A program made the position numbers and the translations under genes. Below, piece by piece: positions 1 to 4,970 of a DNA stretch of 7,417 nucleotides. Position 1 is the first letter of the stretch. Each line of letters starts with the position of its first letter. Under the pieces are notes generated by a model. That model was not told the origin of the DNA. It saw only the letters and a list, made by a program, of their open reading frames with translations, and searched no databases. Origin of the DNA: JAKPKF01 sp964579365 (GTDB lineage Bacteria; Patescibacteriota; Dojkabacteria; SC72); contig CAZOFW010000027.1 in assembly GCA_964579365.1 (NCBI GenBank), positions 1-7,417 on the forward strand, read 5' to 3'.

Positions 1-1
1 A

Positions 2-58
2 ATACTATATATAACAGTTACCGGACTATGGGAGATAGCCGACACTGTGTGGGAATAG
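2..58 (+). CDS. possible C-terminal end of an upstream gene
   Basis: Frame 2 is open from the window edge and ends at TAG 56-58. It would read as a short tail rich in aliphatic and aromatic residues, ending GLWEIADTVWE. Frame 1 is also open for 25 codons, to TAG at 76-78, so the choice of frame rests only on how protein-like the residues look. No family can be recognised from 18 residues. If real, it ends 32 bp before the pseudopilin-like gene and could belong to the same operon. Confidence 0.25.
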   Translation: MLYITVTGLWEIADTVWE

Positions 59-90
59 ATATTCTTTCTCTACTTTAGTATCATACTGTT

Positions 91-609
91 ATGAATGTCC
101 CAAACTCAGGAATGAATTTTCTTCAAAAAGAAGAGCCAGAGGAAGTAAAAAAAGGTTTTCCAATACTGGATGCCCTAGTAATTATTTGTGCTTTGTTTGT
201 AATTGGTTTTCTTGGTTATTTGATGATCAATCCCCAGAAAGAGGGGGCAGATAATAGAAATGCAGCAAGAACTGCAGATATCTCAACCATCCTCTCTGCT
301 GTATCTACATACACAAGTAAAGCTGGAGAAATACCAGAAGTAATTCCAGTTACAGATAAATGTGTAAGTTTTGGGAATGAAATATGCAAACTTGGACCAT
401 ATGACTGTATTGATATGGTAGATTTATCTATTCTTAACAATGAAGAGGAGGGAGAGGAGATTGTCGCTTCTATACCTTCTGACCCTATGAATAGCTCCAC
501 AAATGGTACGGGGTACTACATAATCCAAGATGGAGTCGGAACCGTGACAGTATGTGCTCCTTATGCAGAGCGAGGGGCTGAGATTGTCTTTGAAAAATAT
601 CTGTATTAA
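91..609 (+). CDS. type IV pilin / pseudopilin-like protein
   Basis: This 172-residue protein probably belongs to a type IV pilus or type II secretion-like filament at the cytoplasmic membrane. Residues 20-27 (KKGFPILD) look like a class III prepilin signal: a basic KKG, cleavage after G22, F23 as mature +1, and D27 at +5 where most pilins have Glu. A membrane helix follows (about 25-46), then the pseudopilin pattern NRNAARTADISTILSAVSTY (55-74), and late in the protein IPSDP and a GYYI strand. Four cysteines (C91, C99, C106, C155) could form disulfides. The start at 91 has no Shine-Dalgarno site but a TATCAT hexamer at 79-84, so the mRNA may be leaderless. M8, with AGGA directly in front, is an alternative start. 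The family is inferred from motifs; which filament it serves is unknown. Confidence 0.7.
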   Translation: MNVPNSGMNFLQKEEPEEVKKGFPILDALVIICALFVIGFLGYLMINPQKEGADNRNAARTADISTILSAVSTYTSKAGEIPEVIPVTDKCVSFGNEICKLGPYDCIDMVDLSILNNEEEGEEIVASIPSDPMNSSTNGTGYYIIQDGVGTVTVCAPYAERGAEIVFEKYLY

Positions 610-623
610 TCATATATTATATT

Positions 624-1574
624 ATGAAGCCAAAGAGATTAAAGGAAGAACATATAGATATGCAATTCCTTGCCCTTTTAATTGCGATAATAGCATTCCT
701 AGTCTTTGCGCTTTTTATAGGGGATATCGTTTGGATTAAAGATTTTCAATACTTCATAGCTCTAATTTCCGGAGTAGTTAGCCTTTTCATAGGTACACTT
801 GCTCTTCTTAGATATTACACAAAGAAAACAAACATTAATTTCCTCTTTCTTGGAGGGGGTTTTTTAGGTGTTGGTCTTATTGAAATTTTGCAAACAATGG
901 TGGAGGTTGGAGATTTCCAAAACCTTTTCTCAGTTAGCGATGGAGGTAGCTATCCTTTGACTAGTGCTTTAGGGAAAGCCTTTTTAGCATCCCTTTTTCT
1001 TATTAGCTGGTTTGTCATAAGGAAAAAGAAGGGTAGGGGTAGGAAGAAGGAATTGGAGTTAATGGGAATTGTTTGTTTAACATTCATTCTTTTTGTAGCC
1101 ACCTTCATAATTCTTCTTTTGCGTGGAGTAGAGGTAGATAGCTTCATTGTTGTTTTAATTGGTTTGTTCTCACTCCTTTTGTACATTCTCTCTTTGCTTG
1201 GGTACCTGTTTAACAAGGGTTGGTTGTACGACGATTTTAATTACTGGATAATCTTTACATTGAGTTTCCTCATTCTTTCTCAGATCTTCTATCTACCATT
1301 CTTAAATCTTGAGTATATACACATGGTTAATCTTTCAACCTGGGCACATTTCATTGCCTACATTGGAATCTTGGTAGGTTTTCTCAACAGTGTATACATG
1401 ATGTACCAGAAAGAGAAGGAGATACAGCAAGAATTGGAAGAGAAGAATATACTTTTGGACAAAACAAAGGCAAAGGTAGAAGAGGCATATCTTACACTTA
1501 GAGAAGAGAAGTGGGAGTTAGTAAACAAGAAGGGAGGTCTTGGAAGTATCTTAAAGGATATTTCAAAGAAATAG
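624..1574 (+). CDS. eight-helix membrane protein with C-terminal coiled coil (MASE3-like sensor without output domain)
   Basis: This 316-residue protein has about eight membrane segments: roughly 14-33, 42-64, 72-93, 113-132, 147-166, 172-196, 206-226 and 239-260. A charged helix of coiled-coil character follows (262-300, KEKEIQQELEEKN onward), then a short basic tail. The stretch NINFLFLGGGFLGVGLIEIL (70-89) resembles membrane sensor domains of the MASE3 type that sit ahead of histidine kinases or cyclases. No kinase, GGDEF or phosphatase domain follows: the frame closes at TAG and the methyltransferase gene starts one base later. It could be a stand-alone receptor that signals through the coiled coil, or a pilus-associated membrane protein. 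The start at 624 lies 14 bp after the pseudopilin-like gene and has no clear Shine-Dalgarno site; M13 is possible. Family assignment is tentative. Confidence 0.65.
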   Translation: MKPKRLKEEHIDMQFLALLIAIIAFLVFALFIGDIVWIKDFQYFIALISGVVSLFIGTLALLRYYTKKTNINFLFLGGGFLGVGLIEILQTMVEVGDFQNLFSVSDGGSYPLTSALGKAFLASLFLISWFVIRKKKGRGRKKELELMGIVCLTFILFVATFIILLLRGVEVDSFIVVLIGLFSLLLYILSLLGYLFNKGWLYDDFNYWIIFTLSFLILSQIFYLPFLNLEYIHMVNLSTWAHFIAYIGILVGFLNSVYMMYQKEKEIQQELEEKNILLDKTKAKVEEAYLTLREEKWELVNKKGGLGSILKDISKK

Positions 1575-1575
1575 T

Positions 1576-2304
1576 ATGGGAATATTTTCACCAAAATTAA
1601 AGAAATACCAAAGAAAGTTCGACTATTCATATGCTTTTGGACCATATCCAACCATAGACCTACTTAAGCACAAGAGAGATAGTGTCCTTAAAGTGCTTTT
1701 AAACTCTAACAATGATGGTAGTGAGGGTGTGCAAGAGGTTGAGAGGCTCTGTAAGGAGTTGGGTATTAAAATAGAGGAACAAGACAGAGCGATAGAGAAG
1801 ATCGCTTTTAAGGAGAACACATACACTGTAGGGGTGTTTAAAAAGTATGAGTGTGAGTTGGAGGGAGAGAAGAACCATTTGGTTTTGGTAGAGCCAAGGA
1901 ATATGGGTAACTTAGGTACCATAATTCGTACAATGTTGGCTTTTGGTGTTAAGAATTTAGCAATTATTAAGCCTGCAGTAGATATTTTTGACCCTAAGGT
2001 AGTGAGTTCGACGATGGGGGCAATATTCCAGGTCAATTTTAAATATTACGGAAGTATTGAAGAATATATTAAAGAATTTAGTAATCACCACATATATACC
2101 TTTATGTTAGATGGTGCCAAGGATATTCGTGAGGTGAAATTTGAAGAGCCGTTTAGTATGGTTCAGGGTAGCGAGAGTAGTGGTTTACCTGTGAATTTTA
2201 AGAGTCTTGGTCAGAGTGTGTATATTCCTCAGTCCAAAGATATTGATTCTTTGAATCTTTCTGTTGCTACTGCCATTGGTCTATGGGAAAGTAGCAAAAA
2301 ATGA
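1576..2304 (+). CDS. SpoU/TrmH-family RNA 2'-O-methyltransferase
   Basis: This 242-residue protein should transfer a methyl group from S-adenosylmethionine to a ribose 2'-OH in rRNA or tRNA. The three SpoU motifs of the knotted SPOUT fold are present: EPRNMGNLGTIIRT (106-119, with N109 and catalytic-type R118), then MVQGSESSGLP (195-205), then SLNLSVATAIGLWE (225-238). The segment FDPKVVSSTMGAIF (138-151) matches the usual region between motifs 1 and 2, with SSTMGA where many homologues have R-A-S-x-GA. Residues 1-95 form the N-terminal substrate-recognition part, as in RlmB/TrmH-type enzymes. Length is normal for the family. The start ATG lies one base after the previous stop, so translation is probably coupled. 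The target nucleotide cannot be told from sequence. The TGA stop shares bases with the extended -10 of ssrA. Confidence 0.9.
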   Translation: MGIFSPKLKKYQRKFDYSYAFGPYPTIDLLKHKRDSVLKVLLNSNNDGSEGVQEVERLCKELGIKIEEQDRAIEKIAFKENTYTVGVFKKYECELEGEKNHLVLVEPRNMGNLGTIIRTMLAFGVKNLAIIKPAVDIFDPKVVSSTMGAIFQVNFKYYGSIEEYIKEFSNHHIYTFMLDGAKDIREVKFEEPFSMVQGSESSGLPVNFKSLGQSVYIPQSKDIDSLNLSVATAIGLWESSKK

Positions 2305-2310
2305 TATAAT
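2302..2310 (+). promoter_or_regulatory. extended -10 promoter for ssrA
   Basis: TGATATAAT is a perfect extended -10 (TG, one base, TATAAT at 2305-2310) and overlaps the TGA stop of the methyltransferase gene. No good -35 hexamer is seen 16-18 bp upstream, as is common for extended -10 promoters. Initiation would fall near 2317, giving a leader of about 34 nt that must be removed, normally by RNase P, to make the tmRNA 5' end at 2351. Confidence 0.65.
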
Positions 2311-2312
2311 TA

Positions 2313-2344
2313 GGGCAGGAATAATACATTCCTAGGCTCTTTTT
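2313..2344 (+). terminator. terminator-like hairpin upstream of ssrA
   Basis: GGGC+AGGAAT (2313-2322) can pair with ATTCCT (2328-2333) and, past a two-base AG bulge, GCTC (2336-2339). The loop is five bases and T5 (2340-2344) follows. This looks like an intrinsic terminator for the upstream operon. It lies between the ssrA -10 and mature ssrA, so transcripts begun near 2317 would contain only the upper six base pairs and could escape termination. Confidence 0.5.
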
Positions 2345-2350
2345 CAATAT

Positions 2351-2773
2351 GGGGACGTAAGGCTTTCGACAGGAGTTTGCGTTTAGTGGTCACAAACTGA
2401 GGGTTGTCTCATTAATCAACACACAAGGATAAGTGTAAAAAATAATCTTGTCGCCTTTGCAGATGGTTTTACAGCAAGACTAAAAGCTGCTTTTGCAGCT
2501 CCAGTTTATGCGTTTAACTTTGCATAAGGTTTAGCTATTAGTTTAGCTAATCTCTTTTGTTCTTATTCCTGATTAGGAATCTAAGAGAGTCGTTATCAGG
2601 ATATGTCAGTGCTGCTTTGTCGGTAGAGTAGTATATGATGAATATAATTACTGAGTAGTTAAATCTTTTCGTTAATCCTTTTAGATTTGACTAACTATAC
2701 AGGGTTAACTATGTTTGTACATGATACTAGACAATGCTTATGGACGTGGGTTCAACTCCCACCGTCTCCACCA
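2351..2773 (+). ncRNA. ssrA: transfer-messenger RNA (tmRNA)
   Basis: tmRNA acts with SmpB to rescue ribosomes stalled on broken mRNA and tags the nascent chain for degradation. The 5' end GGGGACG (2351-2357) pairs over 7 bp with CGTCTCC (2763-2769), followed by A and an encoded CCA (2771-2773). The T arm is GTGGG-TTCAACT-CCCAC (2746-2762). The conserved TTTCGACAGG follows the 5' acceptor strand. Helix 2 is supported by GCGTT (about 2379-2383) with AATGC (2733-2737) and CACAAAC (2391-2397) with GTTTGT (2713-2718). A pseudoknot-like segment with GTTG/CAAC pairing precedes the tag. At 423 nt it is longer than the 363-nt E. coli RNA and is one-piece, not circularly permuted. Confidence 0.95.
2453..2527 (+). 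other. ssrA: tmRNA proteolysis-tag reading frame
   Basis: The resume codon is placed at GCC 2453, directly after GTC, as in E. coli where tagging begins at GCA after AGUC. The frame then encodes 24 residues, beginning AFADGFTARL and ending PVYAFNFA, with TAA at 2525-2527. The C-terminus is hydrophobic, as expected for a protease-recognised tag, but is NFA, not the common LAA; Mycoplasma tags also end in AFA. The other two frames give less hydrophobic or cysteine-rich peptides. A perfect hairpin, AGCTGC-TTTT-GCAGCT (2485-2500), lies inside the frame. The resume position is inferred by alignment from memory, so the first residues are less certain than the end. Confidence 0.7.
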
Positions 2774-2798
2774 TTTGAAATTAGTTGAGTTTTTATTC

Positions 2799-3314
2799 TC
2801 AAAGACCTTGGTCCTGGAGGGGACGATCTATTTCCTTGCTGTTTAGCTCTATTGTTATTGGAGTGTCTCCCTTCGCCAAAATCTCACCCTGTTTATTTTT
2901 TAGGATTGATTCAACAGAATAAATCCCGCTTCCTGTTATAGGAAAGGTTGGTAAACCTACGAATGTTCGATAATTAGTGTGCTCTTTGTCCGTTGTAAAT
3001 TGTAATATCCCTGAAACTAAACTACTCCCCTTATTATTCTTTATTATTGTTTCAACCTTTAATTCAACTCCCCTATGTTCGGCCTGAAGTGCCCAATATG
3101 ACGCTATTGTCACATTGCTCGGTGCATATATGGGCTTGTCCAGAATGCCGTCCCTAAATGAATTCTTAATTTCTATTGGGGCTTTACCAATGTCGATATC
3201 TAGTATTAATTTCTCAACAATATCTATTAAACTCATTAACTGTGTTTGATTATCGACGATTGATTTTTTACATACGACGGACCATATATTCTTTGTTTTT
3301 TTAATTTGTTCCAT
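2799..3314 (-). CDS. third gene of the toxin-antitoxin operon, DUF6941-like protein
   Basis: This 171-residue soluble protein has no signal peptide or membrane segment. Residues 10-40 (NIWSVVCKKSIVDN, then LMSLIDIVEKLIL) resemble the opening strands of the uncharacterised DUF6941 family. The central and C-terminal parts alternate strands and turns (TIASYWALQ 69-77, GVELKVETIIKN 82-93, ITGSGIYSVES 126-136, then a final PITIEL), suggesting a beta-sandwich. It starts one base after the antitoxin stop with no Shine-Dalgarno site, so it is probably translationally coupled to it. Its position matches the chaperone gene of HigB-HigA-SecB (TAC) systems, but I see no SecB similarity. It could be an antitoxin partner, a chaperone-like stabiliser or cargo. 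The family call is from memory of the pattern and is moderate to weak; the reading frame is secure. Confidence 0.75.
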   Translation of the reverse strand: MEQIKKTKNIWSVVCKKSIVDNQTQLMSLIDIVEKLILDIDIGKAPIEIKNSFRDGILDKPIYAPSNVTIASYWALQAEHRGVELKVETIIKNNKGSSLVSGILQFTTDKEHTNYRTFVGLPTFPITGSGIYSVESILKNKQGEILAKGDTPITIELNSKEIDRPLQDQGL

Positions 3315-3315
3315 T

Positions 3316-3747
3316 TTAACAATTAGATGAATTTAAACTGAACATTTCCCAAAACAGGGGGTTTGTGGCTTCCTCGGGTTTGGGCTTAAATTCTGTATAA
3401 GTCGAACCCGCATTTGCAACGGAAGTTTCAATGTTTGTATGGTCATTGTAATAGTAATTCTCTATAGAATAGAAATGAGGCTCAACTAAATAGGTGTCTA
3501 ATGCTACTGCTATTTCGTTTAGAAAGGCTATTGTTGGAGCATGCTTCCCAGATTCCAATCTAGCAATGCTCGATTGTTTTTTGCCAATTCTTTCCGCTAG
3601 CGCCCTCTGTGTGTATCCTTTATGAATCCGTGACAATCTTACCATTTGGCTAATCTGTGAGCTCAGAAAAGAGATATCCTGCCTGTCTTTAAGCGAGAGC
3701 CTTCTCTCAAGTTCCCTAATTTTTTGATCAAAACCCGTTATCCTCAT
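3316..3747 (-). CDS. higA: HigA-type XRE-family antitoxin with long C-terminal tail
   Basis: This 143-residue protein is the probable antitoxin and repressor. The helix-turn-helix lies at about 33-87: QMVRLSRIHKGYTQRALAER, then the recognition-helix region KKQSSIARLESG (57-68) and PTIAFLNEIAVALDTYL (71-87). Residues 1-32 form a charged helical lead. Residues 88-143 are an unusual tail for a HigA, aromatic in the middle (HFYSIENYYY) and ending in a hydrophobic patch (NPLFWEMFSL, 129-138). It could bind the toxin or the third protein, as the chaperone-addiction tail of HigA does in TAC systems; that is inference. The gene follows the toxin by 13 bp, the toxin-first order typical of higBA. No clear Shine-Dalgarno site is seen. 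The palindrome at 4127-4148 is its likely operator. Confidence 0.85.
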   Translation of the reverse strand: MRITGFDQKIRELERRLSLKDRQDISFLSSQISQMVRLSRIHKGYTQRALAERIGKKQSSIARLESGKHAPTIAFLNEIAVALDTYLVEPHFYSIENYYYNDHTNIETSVANAGSTYTEFKPKPEEATNPLFWEMFSLNSSNC

Positions 3748-3760
3748 TTTTCAAAATTTT

Positions 3761-4096
3761 TTAATTTAAGTTTTTTAAACGCTTTATTGCCAAATCAATC
3801 TCTTTCTTTATCCCTTTTCGGGTCTTTTTTACAAAGACATGTACTATCGCAAAGACGTTCCCTTTAATTGATCCTAAAAATCTATATTCAAGTGGTGTCT
3901 TAACCCTTATTTCGTATAGATCTACCTTCAAGCCTTTTATTTTCTTAATATCCTGTGTTCTTAAATGATGTTTAATACCTAAATTTTCAATTGCCTTGAA
4001 TGTCTTGTATATATTTATTAAGTCTTTGCTATTTGTTTTATCTAAGAATTTCGTGACATGTTTATCTTTGCAGTCTATTTCAGATTCGCTTTGCAT
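3761..4096 (-). CDS. higB: HigB-type toxin, RelE-superfamily Gp49 (PF05973-like)
   Basis: This 111-residue basic protein matches the Gp49-like HigB toxins, ribosome-dependent mRNA endonucleases of the RelE fold. The family pattern runs through the whole C-terminal half: HHLRTQDIKKIKGLKVDLYE (43-62) with LYEIR (60-64), the YR pair at 71-72, VHVFVKKTRKG (85-95) and a final helix with EIDLAIKRLKNL (99-110). Helix 1, VTKFLDK, is at 14-20. The family usually starts near residue 13 here, so the first 12 acidic residues are a small extension. The gene leads the operon. AAGAAGA lies about 14 bp ahead of the start, further than normal. A promoter and palindrome lie just upstream. Confidence 0.85.
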   Translation of the reverse strand: MQSESEIDCKDKHVTKFLDKTNSKDLINIYKTFKAIENLGIKHHLRTQDIKKIKGLKVDLYEIRVKTPLEYRFLGSIKGNVFAIVHVFVKKTRKGIKKEIDLAIKRLKNLN

Positions 4097-4126
4097 TTTG
4101 AATAAACATATCTTCTTAACTAAAAT

Positions 4127-4148
4127 AATATAACATTTATGTTATATT
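4127..4148 (-). promoter_or_regulatory. 22-bp palindromic operator of the higBA operon
   Basis: Two perfect 10-bp half-sites, AATATAACAT (4127-4136) and ATGTTATATT (4139-4148), are separated by TT. The palindrome overlaps the last three bases of the predicted -10 and the expected start site (about 4139), so a bound HigA dimer or HigBA complex would block initiation. This is the usual arrangement for toxin-antitoxin autoregulation. Binding by this HigA is inferred. Confidence 0.75.
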
Positions 4149-4174
4149 GTATCTTGATTGATTCTTTTAGTCAA
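4146..4174 (-). promoter_or_regulatory. sigma70-type promoter of the higBA operon
   Basis: Read on the minus strand, TTGACT (4174-4169) and TACAAT (4151-4146) are separated by exactly 17 bp. Each differs from consensus at one position. Transcription would start near 4139, inside the palindrome, giving a leader of about 43 nt. Confidence 0.75.
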
Positions 4175-4352
4175 GTCTCTGAGGAGATGTTCAATACATA
4201 TATGTTGTGCGTTAGAAAAATGCAAAAACAATTAATAATAAGGAATAATGATTCCAGTGGAATAGGTAACCCATGATATTTAAAGAATAAACAATTGTCA
4301 AAAGTCAGAACTTTTAATTGTCATTTCCACCATGAAAAAGAAACTTTTAGTA
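4175..4352. other. gene-free spacer between the higBA promoter and the zinc-ribbon gene
   Basis: I see no coding region, RNA gene or repeat array here. The only structure is the hairpin at 4292-4320 downstream of the zinc-ribbon gene. TCCACCAT at 4326-4333 also occurs at the ssrA 3' end (2767-2774). Confidence 0.6.
4292..4320 (-). terminator. possible terminator hairpin downstream of the zinc-ribbon gene
   Basis: AAAAGT and ACTTTT form a 6-bp stem around CAGA. It is extended by CAATT/AATTG beyond a three-base GTC bulge. It lies about 33 bp past the stop of the minus-strand zinc-ribbon gene. The stem is AT-rich and only short interrupted T runs follow, so termination efficiency is doubtful. 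Confidence 0.35.
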
Positions 4353-4898
4353 CTATTCTTTCTTCTTAGCAACCTTCTTTACAGGTGTTTTCTTAACAGC
4401 AGCTTTTTTAACAGCTACTTTCTTTTCTACAACCTTTGGTTCTAATGCTAAAAGAATTCTATCTAGTTTATCTGTAATACTATCCAATTTCTCAATTAAA
4501 GCTGTATTATCTCCACCTCTTGGAGCTTTACCACCCTTTGTTTCAAAACACTTACTACAGTAAATAGGCTTGTCAGGAGATGGACTAAATGGAACCTCAC
4601 ATGTCTCTCCACATGCATCACAAACTGCCTTGTACATGGTTGGTTTGTCATTTCTTCTTCCAAAATCTCTGTCACCACCTCTGTCAAAAGATCTTCTTCC
4701 TCTTCCATCATCTCTACTTTCTCTACTAGGACCACCCTTTGCTTCAAAACACTGACTACAATATATTGGTTTGTTTCCAGTAGGTCTAAAAGGAACTTTA
4801 CAGTCCTTTCCACACTCATCACAGACAGCGTCAAACATCTCTGGTCTGTCTTCTCTTCTACCACTGAAATTACTTCTTCCCTGATTAAATCTACCCAT
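4353..4898 (-). CDS. tandem CxxC-x17-CxxC zinc-ribbon protein with RG-rich linkers and Lys-rich tail
   Basis: This 181-residue protein contains two copies of a CxxC-x17-CxxC zinc ribbon: C26/C29 with C47/C50, and C93/C96 with C114/C117. Each copy has an extra cysteine four residues after its second ligand (C33, C100) and a shared VPF...KPIYCS.CFE core. An Arg/Gly/Asp-rich linker (about 58-82) and an RG-rich N-terminus surround them. Residues 131-152 form a short amphipathic helix (LIEKLDSITDKLDRILLALE), and 155-181 is a Lys/Val/Ala tail of near-repeats (VKKAAVKKTPVKK). The family is common in CPR and related genomes and uncharacterised; zinc and nucleic-acid binding are inferred. It has its own promoter and AAGG 9 bp before ATG. 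Confidence 0.9.
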   Translation of the reverse strand: MGRFNQGRSNFSGRREDRPEMFDAVCDECGKDCKVPFRPTGNKPIYCSQCFEAKGGPSRESRDDGRGRRSFDRGGDRDFGRRNDKPTMYKAVCDACGETCEVPFSPSPDKPIYCSKCFETKGGKAPRGGDNTALIEKLDSITDKLDRILLALEPKVVEKKVAVKKAAVKKTPVKKVAKKKE

Positions 4899-4931
4899 TT
4901 TTTTATACCTTAAAATCTAAATATATTAAGC

Positions 4932-4960
4932 ATCATAACTTTTTAACGGAAAGATAGCAA
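4932..4960 (-). promoter_or_regulatory. sigma70-type promoter of the zinc-ribbon gene
   Basis: On the minus strand, TTGCTA (4960-4955) and TATGAT (4937-4932) are separated by 17 bp. Transcription would start near 4925, leaving a leader of about 26 nt with AAGG at 4911-4908, nine bases before the start codon. The gene thus appears to be transcribed separately from the nitroreductase gene upstream. Confidence 0.6.
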
Positions 4961-4970
4961 TGAAAGTAAA

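Noticed and set aside
1623..2036. A 137-codon minus-strand ORF opposite the methyltransferase gene
   Set aside because: It is a Ser/Leu-rich shadow of the antisense strand; the plus frame holds all SpoU motifs.
2785..2802. TTGAG/CTCAA hairpin between ssrA and the third toxin-operon gene as a bidirectional terminator
   Set aside because: The stem is only 5 bp with an 8-base loop and overlaps the stop codon of the minus-strand gene; no T run follows on the plus strand.
2799..3314. Calling the third operon gene a SecB-like chaperone (classical TAC system)
   Set aside because: Position fits, but no SecB sequence pattern is visible; the residues fit a DUF6941-like beta-rich protein better.
4332..4445. 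A plus-strand ORF whose start MKKKLLVLFFLLSNLLYRC looks like a lipoprotein signal peptide
   Set aside because: It is the complement of the Lys/Ala/Val-rich tail of the zinc-ribbon gene; Lys codons read backwards give Leu and Phe. It is only 37 residues long with no further domain.
4496..4864. A 122-codon minus-strand ORF inside the zinc-ribbon gene
   Set aside because: It is a second frame of the same DNA; the frame at 4353-4898 has the two clear CxxC-x17-CxxC units, a promoter and a ribosome binding site.
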